This document shows, in pieces, positions 9,401 to 17,567 of a DNA stretch of 64,000 bases. A model generated the notes under the pieces. It worked only from the letters and a program-made list of their open reading frames with translations, did no database searches and was not told the DNA's origin. Origin of the DNA: Acidovorax kalamii (GTDB lineage: Bacteria > Pseudomonadota > Gammaproteobacteria > Burkholderiales > Burkholderiaceae_C); NCBI RefSeq assembly GCF_002245625.1, contig NZ_NOIG01000010.1, forward strand, positions 279,308-343,307, in the 5' to 3' direction. The number at the start of each line of letters is the position of its first letter. The stretch's first letter is position 1. The position numbers and the translations under genes were made by a program.

Positions 9401-9675
9401 TGTTCGTCACCCTCGAAGACGAAACCGGCCCCGTCAACGTCATCGTCTGGCCTGACATGGTGGACCGCTGGCGCAACGCGCTGCTCAGATCCCAGCTGTT
9501 GGCCGTGGAAGGCCTGTGGCAGTGCAGCCTGCCCGAGGGGGGCCACGCGCATGCCACCGCCTCAGGCCAGGCACCCGCTGTGGTGCGCCACCTCGTGGCC
9601 CAGCGCTTCAAGGACCTGACCCCGCTGCTCGGCCGCATGGCGCAGGTGCTGCAGGGCAGCCGGGATTTTCATTGA
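6445..9675 (+). CDS. dnaE2: Error-prone DNA polymerase DnaE2
   Basis: A 1076-residue C-family polymerase, the catalytic member of the ImuA-ImuB-DnaE2 mutasome. The PHP domain is N-terminal (YAELHCLSNFSF, HPHELVERAAKLDYQALALT). The palm begins near residue 340 (CQGRGSAANSVVCY) and holds the metal-binding aspartates PDIDVDFEHDRR at 384-388. Fingers and clamp-binding regions follow, with an OB fold near the C-terminus (VRACGIVTVRQRPGTAKG). ATG 6445 matches the usual family start MTAFLPGYAELHC; an in-frame ATG at 6343 would add 34 atypical residues. Residues about 134-156 are encoded by a copy of the dispersed AGCTAT element and include consecutive rare ATA codons. It should be SOS-induced with imuAB. 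Confidence 0.93.
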   Translation: MTAFLPGYAELHCLSNFSFQRGASHPHELVERAAKLDYQALALTDECSVAGVVRAWKAAQPTGLHLIVGSEFLWGDLRLVALARDAVGWGNLCEFISAARSAAPKGQYHVGPASPWHLLQGCELLLAPCRKRFDAINIIAVGEYLSRAKACFGSDFDGHIWLAVELHLAPDDGLWLATLQRVGAQLGLPLVAAGDVHMHARSRKPLQDVITAVRLGCSVAECGFALQPNAERHLRQRVRLAGIYPPDLLAATLTVAGRCTFQLDEIQYQYPLETVPQGMTPAQALAWLVQTGVEGEYPQGAPQRVLDQIRKELDLIAHCQYEMYFLTVHDIVRYARSKNILCQGRGSAANSVVCYMLGITAVPPENTHLLFERFISKERKEPPDIDVDFEHDRREEVIQYIYDKYGRDRAAIAAVVTSYRTRSALRDVGKALGVAPALVDAFAKDHHWFDETFAADRLQELAQAVGAALHRHTATLWLELAADLQGFPRHLSQHVGGFVLTQGKLTRLVPVEPASMDKRSVIQWDKDDLDDMGLLKVDVLALGMLSALRRCLQLRAVLRGEHWGLKDIPREDPATYDMICAADTVGVFQIESRAQMSMLPRLRPREFYDLVVEVAIVRPGPIQGGMVHPYLKARERRRQGLPLELEKPELEDALQRTLGVPIFQEQVMQIAMIAAGFTPGMADDLRRSMAAWKRKGGVHRFEKPLLDGMLAKGYRPEFAQAIFQQMLGFGEYGFPESHAHSFALLAYASSWLKCHEPACFLTALLNSLPMGFYTASQLVQDARRHGVRVLPIDVSHSDHDCTLESPAEHLLPAKGLPRPQQPQPAVRLGLCLVGSLGKSAADRLVLARATSPFSTTEDLALRAQLSQQDVQALAAADALASLSGHRRQQMWDAAAQHSAPALLRDVPVLEAPLALPAAPEGEEILFDYAATGLTLRRHPLALLRPRLARWRLQTALQLVATPHGRQVRACGIVTVRQRPGTAKGTMFVTLEDETGPVNVIVWPDMVDRWRNALLRSQLLAVEGLWQCSLPEGGHAHATASGQAPAVVRHLVAQRFKDLTPLLGRMAQVLQGSRDFH
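6845..6913 (-). repeat. Dispersed AGCTAT palindromic element, copy inside dnaE2
   Basis: Read on the minus strand this copy carries AAAACAGGCC, GCGCGCGA and AGCTATTATATTGATAGC. The last block matches the intergenic copy at 45131-45192 at 16 of 18 bases. It is also about two-thirds identical to the gluQ copy over its length. It is open in the dnaE2 frame and translated as about 23 residues between the PHP and palm regions. It is AT-richer than the surrounding gene. Confidence 0.75.
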
Positions 9676-9733
9676 GGCAGTGCCCCGGTGGCGAATGAGG
9701 AGCCCTCTACGTATCGATGTAGCCAGCGCACCC

Positions 9734-9739
9734 TAAAAT
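9734..9739 (+). promoter_or_regulatory. -10 hexamer of a probable leaderless gene
   Basis: TAAAAT lies 9 bases before the ATG of the pseudouridine synthase gene, with no Shine-Dalgarno between. Transcription from it would begin at or near the A of the ATG. No clear -35 is visible. Confidence 0.5.
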
Positions 9740-9748
9740 CCCCGCCCC

Positions 9749-10666
9749 ATGCACAACCCCCACCACCCCCATGTCCTGCCCGTGCGCGACGGCGTCAGCC
9801 CCAGCTGCGTGGTGCTGCCCACACATTGGCAGGGCAGCATGCTGGACTTTCTGGCCCAGCGGCTGCCGGTGGTGGCCCGCGATGAATGGCGCCAGCGCAT
9901 GCTTGCAGGCGAGGTGGTGGATGAGCGCGGCCAGCCGGTGGTGCCCGAGCGGCCGTTTGAGGGCGGGCTGCGCCTGTACTACTACCGCAGCCTGCCTGCT
10001 GAGCCCGTGTTGCCTTTCAGCGAGGTGGTGCTGTACCAGGACGAGCATCTGGTGGTGGCCGACAAGCCGCACTTCATGCCCGTGACGCCCTCGGGCCGGT
10101 ATTTGCACAACACGCTGCTGGTGCGGCTCAAGCGCCAGCTGGGCCTGCCCGAGCTGTCGCCGCTGCACCGCATCGACCGCGACACTGCCGGGCTGGTGAT
10201 GTTGTCGGTGCAGAAGCGCACGCGCGGTGCCTACCAGGCCTTGTTCCGCGACCGGCAGATCACCAAGCACTACGACGCGATCGCGCCCTGGCGTGCGGAT
10301 GTGGTCTTCCCGCGGGAGCATGTCAGCCGTCTGGAGGAAAGCCCGCAGTTCTTTCGCATGCAGGAGGTGCCCGGTGAGCCCAACAGCCATACCCACATGC
10401 AGGTGCTGGAGGCGGCAGGCAGCTGGGCGCGCTACCGTTTGTCGCCCATCACCGGCAAGCGGCACCAGTTGCGCGTGCACATGGCGGCGCTGGGGCTGCC
10501 GCTGCGCAATGACCCGTTCTACCCGGTGGTGAACGACCCGCCCGAGGGCGACTACTCGAAGCCCCTGCAATTGCTGGCGCGGTCGCTGGCGTTTGTGGAC
10601 CCGGTTACCGGGGCGCAGCGGGTGTTTGAGAGCCGGCAGTCGCTGCACCTGCCCGTGGGCGGATAG
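9749..10666 (+). CDS. RluA-family RNA pseudouridine synthase
   Basis: A 305-residue enzyme that isomerises uridine to pseudouridine in rRNA or tRNA. The RluA signature HRIDRDTAGL is at residues 140-149, with D143 the expected catalytic aspartate. VVADKPHFMPVTPSG lies upstream, and ITGKRHQLRVHMAALGLPLR with the loop NDPFYP lies near residues 232-260, all usual for the family. An N-terminal segment of about 90 residues precedes the core. The exact target site cannot be told from sequence. The gene stands alone after dnaE2, and a -10-like TAAAAT 9 bases before the start suggests a leaderless transcript. Confidence 0.88.
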   Translation: MHNPHHPHVLPVRDGVSPSCVVLPTHWQGSMLDFLAQRLPVVARDEWRQRMLAGEVVDERGQPVVPERPFEGGLRLYYYRSLPAEPVLPFSEVVLYQDEHLVVADKPHFMPVTPSGRYLHNTLLVRLKRQLGLPELSPLHRIDRDTAGLVMLSVQKRTRGAYQALFRDRQITKHYDAIAPWRADVVFPREHVSRLEESPQFFRMQEVPGEPNSHTHMQVLEAAGSWARYRLSPITGKRHQLRVHMAALGLPLRNDPFYPVVNDPPEGDYSKPLQLLARSLAFVDPVTGAQRVFESRQSLHLPVGG

Positions 10667-10855
10667 GGGTTCGATTAATGCACCCAGGGGCTGGCGGGGC
10701 GTAGCTGTGCCTGCAGGTCCTTGCTGTTGAATGCAAGGGTTTTCCCTTGGTGTGAACGGGCCATTGGTGGCTGCGCTGTTTGGCGTTCGTCCGCAGATCG
10801 GGTACTTTGTCTGTCGTATATGCACGCCTTTGCATAAATTACAGAAAAGCACCAG

Positions 10856-12841
10856 ATGATTTCGTCAAACACCCGCCATTCAGTGGCCTTCAAACTGTCG
10901 GCAACCGCCTTGTTCAGCCTGCTGGTGGTCTTGCTGGCCACCATGGGCATCGTCAGCGGCCTGCTCTGGAAAGACTTTGGCCGCCTCTCGCGGGACGATG
11001 CTACGCAGTACGCCGCCCAGGTGCGCACGTTGGTGCAGACCTTTGACGAAACCGCGCAAGAGCAGGCCAAGCGAGACTTTTCCCTGTTCAAGGCGAATTT
11101 CCCCGGCCAGTTCTCGGTGGCCGAGGCGCCCGGGGCCGACGGCAAGCCCGAGGCCGTGTTGTCGTTCCAGGGGGCGCCCGTCAATGGCGATTTCGAAGTG
11201 GTGGACCGCTTTTCCAAGGACAGCATGGGCGCGGTGGCGACCATTTTTGCGCGCACGGGGGATGACTTCATCCGCGTGACCACATCGCTCAAAAAGCAGG
11301 ATGGTGAGCGCGCCTACAAGACCCTGCTGGACCGCAAGCACCCGGCCTATGCCCTGATGAACGAGGGCAAGACCTACATTGGCCGCGCCAGCCTGTTTGG
11401 CCGGGAATACATGACCGTGTACGAGCCCATTCGCGAGGGCAACCGCACCATCGGCATTCTGTTCATCGGCTCCGATATGGGCGCCATTCTGGGCAAGCTC
11501 GACACCGTGATGGCGGGGCAAAAGCTGTTTGCCACGGGGGCGGTCTATGCGGTCAACCTCTCGGCGGGTCCCGCGCGGGGCAGCATTTTTGGCCTGCCGG
11601 GCGCGGGCAAGGCCCTCAAGGTGGACGAGAAGGACGAGCAGGCCAAGGCCTGGATGGCGGCACTGGCGGCGGTGGGGCAGGCGGGGGATCTGGAGTCGGA
11701 ATGGTCTCCCCGCCGCAGCAGCGAGGGTGACCGTGCCACGCGCTACCAGGCGGTGGAACACTACAAGCCCTGGAACTGGGCCATCGTGGCCGAGGCGCCC
11801 CTGACGGAAATGATGAGCGAGGCCCGTAATGTGCTGGCCTGGCTGTGGCTGGGGGTGGTGGTGGCCCTCGCCCTGCTGACGGTGGTGCTGGTGCTGGCCA
11901 CCCGCCGCCTGGTGGGCGCGCCTGTGCAGCAGCTGAGCGCCGCGCTGGCCTACCTGGCGCAGGGCGATCTCACGCATGCGGTGTCGGTGCGGTCCCGCGA
12001 CGAAATTGGCACGCTGGCCCAGGCGATGGAGGGCTTTCGAGCCCGCTTGGTGGAAAGCCTGGGCACCGTGCGCACCAGTGCCGACAGCGTCTCGGCCGCC
12101 AGCACGGAAATCGCCCAGGGCAACCAGGACCTCTCGGGCCGCACCGAGAGCCAGGCCAGTGCGCTGGAGCAGACGGCCGCGAGCATGGAACAGCTGGGCG
12201 CCACCATCCGCCACAACGCCGACAGCGCCAGCCAGGCCAACCAACTCGCGGTGGGCGCCAGCCGCGTGGCGCAGCAGGGCGGGGAGGTGGTGTCCAAGGT
12301 GGTCAGCACCATGCAGGACATCAACAGCAGCAGCCAGAAGATTGCCGACATCATCGGCGTGATCGACGGCATCGCATTCCAGACCAACATCCTCGCGCTG
12401 AACGCTGCCGTGGAGGCCGCCCGTGCGGGTGAACAAGGCCGTGGCTTTGCGGTGGTGGCGGCAGAAGTACGCAACCTGGCCCAGCGCACCGCCGCCGAGG
12501 CCAAGGCCATCAAGGAGCTGATTGGCGCCAGCAGCGCGATGGTGCAGCAGGGCTCGGTGCTGGCCGACCAGGCAGGCACCACCATGCAGGAGGTGGTCCG
12601 CTCGATCCAGCGCGTGGCCGACATGGTTTCCGAAATCAGCGCCGCAAGCAACGAACAGACCGCCGGTGTAGGCCAGGTCGGTGAAGCCGTCACACAGCTG
12701 GATCAGACCACGCAGCAGAACGCCGCCCTGGTGGAAGAAATGGCCGCTGCCGCCAGCAGCCTGCGCACGCAGGCGCAGCAGATGGTGGAGGCGATTGCGC
12801 GGTTCAACCTGGGGCAGGATGCGACATCCATTCGGGGCTGA
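10856..12841 (+). CDS. Methyl-accepting chemotaxis protein with periplasmic Cache sensor
   Basis: A 661-residue chemoreceptor. A first membrane helix is at about residues 11-36, followed by a periplasmic domain of about 290 residues resembling a Cache_3-Cache_2 fold ([44 protein letters not shown]). The second helix is at about 325-347 ([20 protein letters not shown]), then a HAMP domain to about 400. The cytoplasmic signalling hairpin lies near residues 502-545 ([40 protein letters not shown]), where CheA and CheW bind. The glutamine-rich flanking helices hold likely methylation sites. No other chemotaxis genes are nearby, so this is an orphan receptor locus. An intrinsic terminator follows. 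Confidence 0.92.
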   Translation: MISSNTRHSVAFKLSATALFSLLVVLLATMGIVSGLLWKDFGRLSRDDATQYAAQVRTLVQTFDETAQEQAKRDFSLFKANFPGQFSVAEAPGADGKPEAVLSFQGAPVNGDFEVVDRFSKDSMGAVATIFARTGDDFIRVTTSLKKQDGERAYKTLLDRKHPAYALMNEGKTYIGRASLFGREYMTVYEPIREGNRTIGILFIGSDMGAILGKLDTVMAGQKLFATGAVYAVNLSAGPARGSIFGLPGAGKALKVDEKDEQAKAWMAALAAVGQAGDLESEWSPRRSSEGDRATRYQAVEHYKPWNWAIVAEAPLTEMMSEARNVLAWLWLGVVVALALLTVVLVLATRRLVGAPVQQLSAALAYLAQGDLTHAVSVRSRDEIGTLAQAMEGFRARLVESLGTVRTSADSVSAASTEIAQGNQDLSGRTESQASALEQTAASMEQLGATIRHNADSASQANQLAVGASRVAQQGGEVVSKVVSTMQDINSSSQKIADIIGVIDGIAFQTNILALNAAVEAARAGEQGRGFAVVAAEVRNLAQRTAAEAKAIKELIGASSAMVQQGSVLADQAGTTMQEVVRSIQRVADMVSEISAASNEQTAGVGQVGEAVTQLDQTTQQNAALVEEMAAAASSLRTQAQQMVEAIARFNLGQDATSIRG

Positions 12842-12858
12842 ATGCGTCCACCCATGAA

Positions 12859-12892
12859 AAAACCCGCCAAGCTGTGGAGCCTGGCGGGTTTT
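12859..12892. terminator. Intrinsic terminator between the chemoreceptor and tRNA-Gly
   Basis: AAAACCCGCCA and TGGCGGGTTTT form an 11-bp stem around a 12-base loop. A and T tracts flank the GC core, so it can stop transcripts arriving from the chemoreceptor and from the tRNA on the other strand. Confidence 0.8.
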
Positions 12893-12897
12893 GTATT

Positions 12898-12971
12898 TGG
12901 AGCGGGTGAAGGGAATCGAACCCTCGTATGAAGCTTGGGAAGCTGCCGTTCTACCATTGAACTACACCCGC
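12898..12971 (-). tRNA. tRNA-Gly(CCC)
   Basis: On the minus strand the gene reads GCGGGTG at the 5' end and CACCCGC near the 3' end, forming a full 7-bp acceptor stem, followed by T and an encoded CCA. The D arm (TAGTTCAATGGTAGAA), the T arm (GAGGGTTCGATTCCCTT) and the anticodon loop TTCCCAA are clear. The anticodon is CCC, which reads GGG. The anticodon stem GCAGC/GCTTC has one C-U mismatch. It looks functional; the terminator at 12859-12892 lies just downstream. Confidence 0.92.
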
Positions 12972-13143
12972 GAAGCCTCGGATTATAGGCAGCATCCGGC
13001 TTCCAGCTTGAAAGCGGTTCGTGCAAGTGCGCAAACCGCATATGCATAGCCGATCTTGTTGGTTGGGCGCAGGGTCTTTGGGCTCTAAATTCCTTTCACC
13101 TGCCCTGCGGTGCAGGCACTCCACAGACACCGAAAGGAATCCG

Positions 13144-14109
13144 ATGACCACACCACACCGTTCTTCAACGCAAGTCCCATGGCGCCAATGGCTGCGCGCC
13201 TGCATGGCGGGGGGCGTGGTGCTGTTCAGCGGTTCTTTGCTGGCCGCCACCCCCATCCCCGCAGGCCCCCTGGTCACCACCGAATGGCTGGCTCAAAACC
13301 TGGACAACCCGCAAGTGCGCATCGTCGAGGTGAGCGTGAACCCGGGCCTGTACGAGCGAGGCCATGTACCGGGCGCCGTCAACTTTTCGTGGCACCAGGA
13401 TCTGAACGACCGGGTGCGGCGCGACATCGTGGGCAAGGAGGCGTTTGAGGCCTTGCTCTCAAAAGCCGGGGTCAAGCAGGACACCACGGTGGTGCTGTAC
13501 GGCGACACCAACAACTGGTTTGCCGCCTGGGGCGCGTGGGTGTTTGACATCTATGGCGTCAAGAACGTGAAGCTGCTCGACGGCGGCCGCAAGAAGTGGG
13601 AGGCCGAGAACCAGCCGCTGAACAACCGCGTGCCCGAATTTGCAGCTACCAGCTACAAGGTGGCCAAGGTGAACACCGACCTGCGCGCCCGCCTGTCCGA
13701 CGCCCTGGCGGCGGCCGAAGGCAAGAGCAATGCGAAGTTGGTGGACATCCGATCGGCCGATGAATACTCCGGCAAGATTTTTGCGCCTGTCGGGGTACCC
13801 GAGCTGAGCATCCGTGCAGGCCATATCCCCGGTGCGGCCAATGTGCCCTGGGGCCAGGCGGTGAAGGAGGACGGCACCTTCAAGTCGGCCGAGGATCTGA
13901 AAAAGCTCTATGCCAGCGCAGGCGTGGACGGCAGCAAGCCCATCATCACCTACTGCCGCATTGGCGAGCGCTCCAGCCACACCTGGTTTGCGCTGTCCAA
14001 GATCCTGGGCTACAGCGTGAAGAACTACGACGGCTCGTGGACCGAATATGGCAACGCGGTGGGCGTGCCCATCACCAACCCGGCGGGCACGATCTGGGCC
14101 GCCAAGTGA
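13144..14109 (+). CDS. Periplasmic thiosulfate sulfurtransferase (tandem rhodanese)
   Basis: A 321-residue protein with two rhodanese domains, transferring sulfane sulfur from thiosulfate or a similar donor. A signal peptide occupies about residues 1-34 (CMAGGVVLFSGSLLAA). The N-terminal domain (VRIVEVSVNPGLYERGHVPG, VVLYGDTNNWFAAWGAW) lacks the catalytic cysteine; the C-terminal domain has it at C271 in ITYCRIGERSSHTWF. ATG 13144 is preceded by AAAGGA at good spacing. The YeeE-type permease gene follows but is separated by a terminator at 14196-14220, so the two may be only partly co-expressed. Together they suggest thiosulfate handling. Confidence 0.88.
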   Translation: MTTPHRSSTQVPWRQWLRACMAGGVVLFSGSLLAATPIPAGPLVTTEWLAQNLDNPQVRIVEVSVNPGLYERGHVPGAVNFSWHQDLNDRVRRDIVGKEAFEALLSKAGVKQDTTVVLYGDTNNWFAAWGAWVFDIYGVKNVKLLDGGRKKWEAENQPLNNRVPEFAATSYKVAKVNTDLRARLSDALAAAEGKSNAKLVDIRSADEYSGKIFAPVGVPELSIRAGHIPGAANVPWGQAVKEDGTFKSAEDLKKLYASAGVDGSKPIITYCRIGERSSHTWFALSKILGYSVKNYDGSWTEYGNAVGVPITNPAGTIWAAK

Positions 14110-14195
14110 TGGGGTTTGCCGACAGAACCTTTTGGGAAGAAGGTGCAATGCAAAACAAAGAGAGTTTCTGATTTTGGTAGGGGGTCTCCTTTTAC

Positions 14196-14220
14196 AGCCC
14201 GCTTCATGCGGGCTTTTTTT
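14196..14220 (+). terminator. Intrinsic terminator after the sulfurtransferase gene
   Basis: The stem AGCCCGC/GCGGGCT with loop TTCAT is followed directly by a run of T. It lies between the sulfurtransferase stop and the permease start, so the permease may depend on read-through or its own promoter. Confidence 0.85.
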
Positions 14221-14235
14221 ATGCCTGGGAGGTTC

Positions 14236-15432
14236 ATGGCGTTCAAGATCAATTTTTCTCACGCGGGCGCCCTGGCGCTGTTGGTGGCGCTGGGGGTGGC
14301 AGCCCACGCAGTGCAGGCGCTGCCCGGCGGGCGCACGCTGGCGTTTGCGCTGGCCACGGGCGGGGTGCTGGGGCTGGTGCTGCAGCGCACGCGGTTTTGT
14401 TTTTACTGCCACGCGCGCGACTGGTTTGAAGACGGCAACCCGCGCGGGCTGCTGGCCATCGTGCTGGCGCTGGCGGTGGGTGTGGTGGGCTATACCGTGG
14501 TGCTGGGAAGCTGGTTGCCCGTGCCCCAGCCTGGCAAGCTGCCGCCCGACATGCACATCGGCCCGGTGAGCTGGGTGCTGGTGGCGGCGGGGCTGTCGTT
14601 TGGCGCGGGCATGGTGGTGTCGGGTTCGTGTATCAGCGCGCACTGGTACCGGCTGGCCGAGGGCTCGCCAGTGTCGCCGTTTGCGCTCATTGGCTCAGCG
14701 CTGGGTTTCATCCTGGGCTTCATCACCTGGAACCCCTTGTACAGCCTGAGCGTGGCCGATGCCCCCGTGGTCTGGCTGCCCGCGCACCTGGGGTATGGCG
14801 GGGCGCTGCTGGTGCAACTGGGCGGGCTCGCGCTGGTGGCGGCCTGGTTGTGGCGCGGCTTTGCACGCGAGGCGGCGGCTGAATCGGCGGCAAGGGGCGC
14901 GGTGCCCAGCCTGGGCGCTGTGTGGCGCAGCTTGTGGGCCGGGCGCTGGCCTTACTGGGTAGGGGGCCTGGCGGTGGGGCTGATCGGCGCTTTTGCGATT
15001 GTGCGCATGCGGCCGCTGGGCGTGACAGCCACGCTGGGCAGTGCGGCGCGCCAGTGGGCGCAGGGGCAGGGCTGGATTCCCGAGCGGCTGGAGGGGCTGG
15101 ATGGTTTTGCAGGCTGCGCCACCGCGCCGCAGTCCACCTGGTTCACACCCAATGCCTTGCTGCTGGCCGGCCTGGTGGCGGGGGCGTTTGTTGCGGCCAT
15201 GGCCAGCCGCCAATTTGCGCCGCGCTGGCCCACCTGGCGCGATGCCATGCGGGGCCTGGCGGGTGGCGTGCTGCTGGGCTGGGGCGCGATGACGGGGCTG
15301 GGCTGCACCATCGGCACGCTGCTGTCGGGTGGCATGGCGGGGGCCCTGTCGGGCTGGGTGTTTGGGGTGGCCGTGTTTGTGGCCGTGTGGGCGGGGCTGC
15401 GGCTCAAGCGGCTGTGGCCCGCCGGGCGCTGA
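14236..15432 (+). CDS. YeeE/YedE family sulfur transporter
   Basis: A 398-residue integral membrane protein with about nine or ten hydrophobic segments. It shows the conserved cysteine motifs of the YeeE/TsuA group: RTRFCFYCHARD near residue 55, GAGMVVSGSCISAHWY near 125, and GWGAMTGLGCTIGTLLSGG near 355. Members import thiosulfate or related sulfur compounds, the cysteines contacting the substrate. ATG 14236 (MAFKINF) is chosen because GGGAGG lies 5 bases upstream; earlier in-frame ATGs fall before or inside the terminator hairpin. The preceding sulfurtransferase is a logical partner. Confidence 0.85.
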   Translation: MAFKINFSHAGALALLVALGVAAHAVQALPGGRTLAFALATGGVLGLVLQRTRFCFYCHARDWFEDGNPRGLLAIVLALAVGVVGYTVVLGSWLPVPQPGKLPPDMHIGPVSWVLVAAGLSFGAGMVVSGSCISAHWYRLAEGSPVSPFALIGSALGFILGFITWNPLYSLSVADAPVVWLPAHLGYGGALLVQLGGLALVAAWLWRGFAREAAAESAARGAVPSLGAVWRSLWAGRWPYWVGGLAVGLIGAFAIVRMRPLGVTATLGSAARQWAQGQGWIPERLEGLDGFAGCATAPQSTWFTPNALLLAGLVAGAFVAAMASRQFAPRWPTWRDAMRGLAGGVLLGWGAMTGLGCTIGTLLSGGMAGALSGWVFGVAVFVAVWAGLRLKRLWPAGR

Positions 15433-15456
15433 GGAGAGCCGTGAAGGGCCGTCCGA

Positions 15457-15462
15457 TACACT
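15457..15462 (+). promoter_or_regulatory. -10-like hexamer close to a start codon
   Basis: TACACT ends 9 bases before the ATG at 15472. There is no Shine-Dalgarno in between. It is one of a set of similar arrangements in this window; the -35 is not evident. Confidence 0.4.
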
Positions 15463-15471
15463 GCGGCCCGC

Positions 15472-15750
15472 ATGGATACCTGCACAAGCACCCGCACGTA
15501 CACGATGACCCCGATGGCCCGGCGCTGGCTGGTGGTGATGGCCGCAGGCCTGTGCGGTTGCGCCTATTCACCGCCCGCGCCGTTTATCGTTGTGGGCAAT
15601 GACAAGGTGGTGTCCATCAACTGGGAGAACTCCACGCTGGGCCCTGATGGCGCCCAGCAGGCAGCGGACAAACACTGTGCGCGGTATGGTCTGCAGGCGG
15701 AGCTGGCTGTGCAGGTCAGCCGGTCTGAAGTGGCCTACCGCTGCGTGTAG
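15472..15750 (+). CDS. Small putative lipoprotein
   Basis: A 92-residue protein of unknown function. A hydrophobic stretch (RRWLVVMAAGLCGCAYSPPA) resembles a lipoprotein signal with the second cysteine of LCGC as the probable acylation site, which would place the mature protein of about 62 residues in a membrane facing the periplasm. The mature part contains FIVVGNDKVVSINWENSTLG and four further ordinary segments, with two cysteines near the end. The start may be ATG 15472 or ATG 15505; neither has a clear ribosome site. A copy of the dispersed repeat follows it. Confidence 0.6.
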   Translation: MDTCTSTRTYTMTPMARRWLVVMAAGLCGCAYSPPAPFIVVGNDKVVSINWENSTLGPDGAQQAADKHCARYGLQAELAVQVSRSEVAYRCV

Positions 15751-15780
15751 GTGCGCAGCGGTTTCAGGTGACCCCAATTT

Positions 15781-15845
15781 TGAATTTTTTGGCCTTCTCC
15801 GCCCACCCTGTCTGCCTAATTAGCTATAAAAATAGTAGCATTTGA
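15781..15845 (+). repeat. Dispersed AGCTAT palindromic element, intergenic copy
   Basis: Between convergent genes. It shows TTTTTTGGCC, then CCGCCCACC, TCTGCC and TAGCTATAAAAATAGTAGC, in the same order and spacing as the copy at 54091-54158. It could also act as a terminator hairpin. Confidence 0.65.
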
Positions 15846-15871
15846 CCAGGGGCACGGTGAACAGGGCAGGG

Positions 15872-17368
15872 CTACTTGCCGCTCTGGATGTCCCCCAGGC
15901 ACAGGTACTTGATCTCCACATAGTCGTCCATGCCGTAGTGCGATCCTTCGCGGCCCAGGCCGGACTGCTTGACGCCACCAAACGGCACATGCTCCGTGGC
16001 CAGGATGCCGACGTTGGCACCCACCATGCCGTATTCCAGCGCCTCGGTCACGCGGAAGATGCGGCCCACATCGCGGCTGTAGAAGTAGCTGGCCAGGCCG
16101 AATTCGGTGTTGTTGGCGGCGTCAATGGCTTCTTGCTCTGTCTTGAACTTGAAGACCGGGGCGAAGGGGCCGAAGGTTTCCTCGCGGGCGCACAGCATGT
16201 CGGCCGTGGCGTTGGCGACCACCGTGGGTTCAAAAAACTGGCCCGAGCCCAGGGCGGTGAGGCGTTGGCCGCCCGCGACCACCTGGCCGCCCTTGGCCAG
16301 CGCGTCATCCACATGGCGCTGCACCTTGGCCAGAGCGGCTTCCTCAATCAGCGGGCCCTGGTTCACCCCGGCCTCGAAGCCGTTGCCCACCTTGGCTGTC
16401 TTGACCTTGGCCGCAAACTTGGCCACGAACTCGTCGTACACGCCTTCCTGCACGTAAAAGCGGTTGGTGCAGACGCAGGTCTGGCCCGCGTTGCGGTACT
16501 TGCTGGCAAAGGCGCCTTCCACAGCGCTGTCGATGTCGGCATCGTCAAACACCAGGAAGGGCGCGTTGCCGCCCAGCTCCAGCGACATCTTCTTGACCGT
16601 GGGGGCCGACTGCGCCATCAGGATGCGGCCCACTTCGGTGCTGCCCGTGAAGCTGATGTGGCGCACCACGTCGCTCGCGCACAGCACCTTGCCGATGGCG
16701 ATGGAGTTGTCGCTGTCGGCGGGCAGGATGTTGAACACACCGGCCGGGATGCCTGCGCGGATCGCCAGCTCGGCTGCAGCCAGGGCGGTGAGCGGCGTCA
16801 GCTCGGCAGGCTTGATGACCACGGGGCAGCCCGCAGCCAGCGCGGGCGCGACCTTGCGCGTGATCATGGCCAGCGGGAAGTTCCACGGCGTGATGGCCGC
16901 GCACACGCCGATGGGTTGCTTGAGCACCAGCAGACGCCGGTTGTTGTCAAACTGGGGCAGGGTTTCGCCGTTGATGCGCTTGGCCTCTTCGGCAAACCAC
17001 TCCACAAAACTCGCGCCGTAGGCCACTTCACCCTTGGCTTCGGGCAGGGGCTTGCCCTGCTCGGCGGTCATGATGCGGCCCAGATCGTCCTGGTTGGCCA
17101 TCAGCAGGTCGTACCACTTGCGCAGGATGATGCTGCGCTCCTTGGCGGTCTTGGTCTTCCAGGGGCCCCAGGCGGCATTGGCGGCGGCAATGGCAGCCTC
17201 TGCGTCCGCTGGGCCCAGGTTGGCCACGTCGGCCAGCTTCAGGCCCGTGGCCGGGTCGTTCACATCAAAGCGGCTGCTGCCTGCCACCCACTGGCCGTTG
17301 ATGAGGCCGTCGGTCTTGAGCAGGGTGGGATCATTCAGCAGGGCGAGGGGGGAGGTCTTGGTGTCCAT
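15872..17368 (-). CDS. gabD: NAD(P)-dependent succinate-semialdehyde dehydrogenase family (GabD-like)
   Basis: A 498-residue aldehyde dehydrogenase closely like GabD. Motifs are TAEQGKPLPEAKGEVAYGAS, ITPWNFPLAMITRKVAPALA, FTGSTEVGRILM, the general base region LELGGNAPF and the catalytic cysteine C298 in NAGQTCVCTNRFY. The C-terminus ends in GREGSHYGMDDYVEIKYLCL. ATG 17368 gives the usual family start. Family members oxidise succinate semialdehyde to succinate. Because it lies downstream of a GntR gene in a hydroxyproline-type region, it may instead or also oxidise 2-oxoglutarate semialdehyde, the last step of that pathway; sequence alone does not settle it. A dispersed repeat copy lies upstream. 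Confidence 0.85.
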   Translation of the reverse strand: MDTKTSPLALLNDPTLLKTDGLINGQWVAGSSRFDVNDPATGLKLADVANLGPADAEAAIAAANAAWGPWKTKTAKERSIILRKWYDLLMANQDDLGRIMTAEQGKPLPEAKGEVAYGASFVEWFAEEAKRINGETLPQFDNNRRLLVLKQPIGVCAAITPWNFPLAMITRKVAPALAAGCPVVIKPAELTPLTALAAAELAIRAGIPAGVFNILPADSDNSIAIGKVLCASDVVRHISFTGSTEVGRILMAQSAPTVKKMSLELGGNAPFLVFDDADIDSAVEGAFASKYRNAGQTCVCTNRFYVQEGVYDEFVAKFAAKVKTAKVGNGFEAGVNQGPLIEEAALAKVQRHVDDALAKGGQVVAGGQRLTALGSGQFFEPTVVANATADMLCAREETFGPFAPVFKFKTEQEAIDAANNTEFGLASYFYSRDVGRIFRVTEALEYGMVGANVGILATEHVPFGGVKQSGLGREGSHYGMDDYVEIKYLCLGDIQSGK

Positions 17369-17486
17369 GGTGTCTCTTATCGGCTGGGCAGGAACAGGGG
17401 CGCAGGGTAGCGCCATTCGGCGTGCAAGGCTGTCGCCTTGGAATACGCCACCGGAATGCCACGGAAGGCTTCAGGTTGAAGAATAT

Positions 17487-17550
17487 GAATAAAAATGGCT
17501 GTAGCGCTTGATGGATAAGCGCTAGCAGCTATTAAAGAAATAGTAAAAGG
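17487..17550 (+). repeat. Dispersed AGCTAT palindromic element, upstream of gabD
   Basis: Contains AAAAATGGC, the inverted pair AGCGCTT/AAGCGCT around GATGGAT, then AGCTATTAAAGAAATAG. The order matches the copy at 45131-45192, but the central palindrome is better preserved. It lies in the gap between the GntR stop and the gabD start. Confidence 0.65.
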
Positions 17551-17567
17551 TGGCTGGGCCGTGCGGC

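Noticed and set aside
12901..12971. tRNA-Gly(GCC)
   Set aside because: The anticodon loop reads TTCCCAA, so the anticodon is CCC.
15872..17368. Calling the aldehyde dehydrogenase firmly as 2-oxoglutarate semialdehyde dehydrogenase
   Set aside because: Motifs and overall sequence are GabD-like; only context supports the other substrate.
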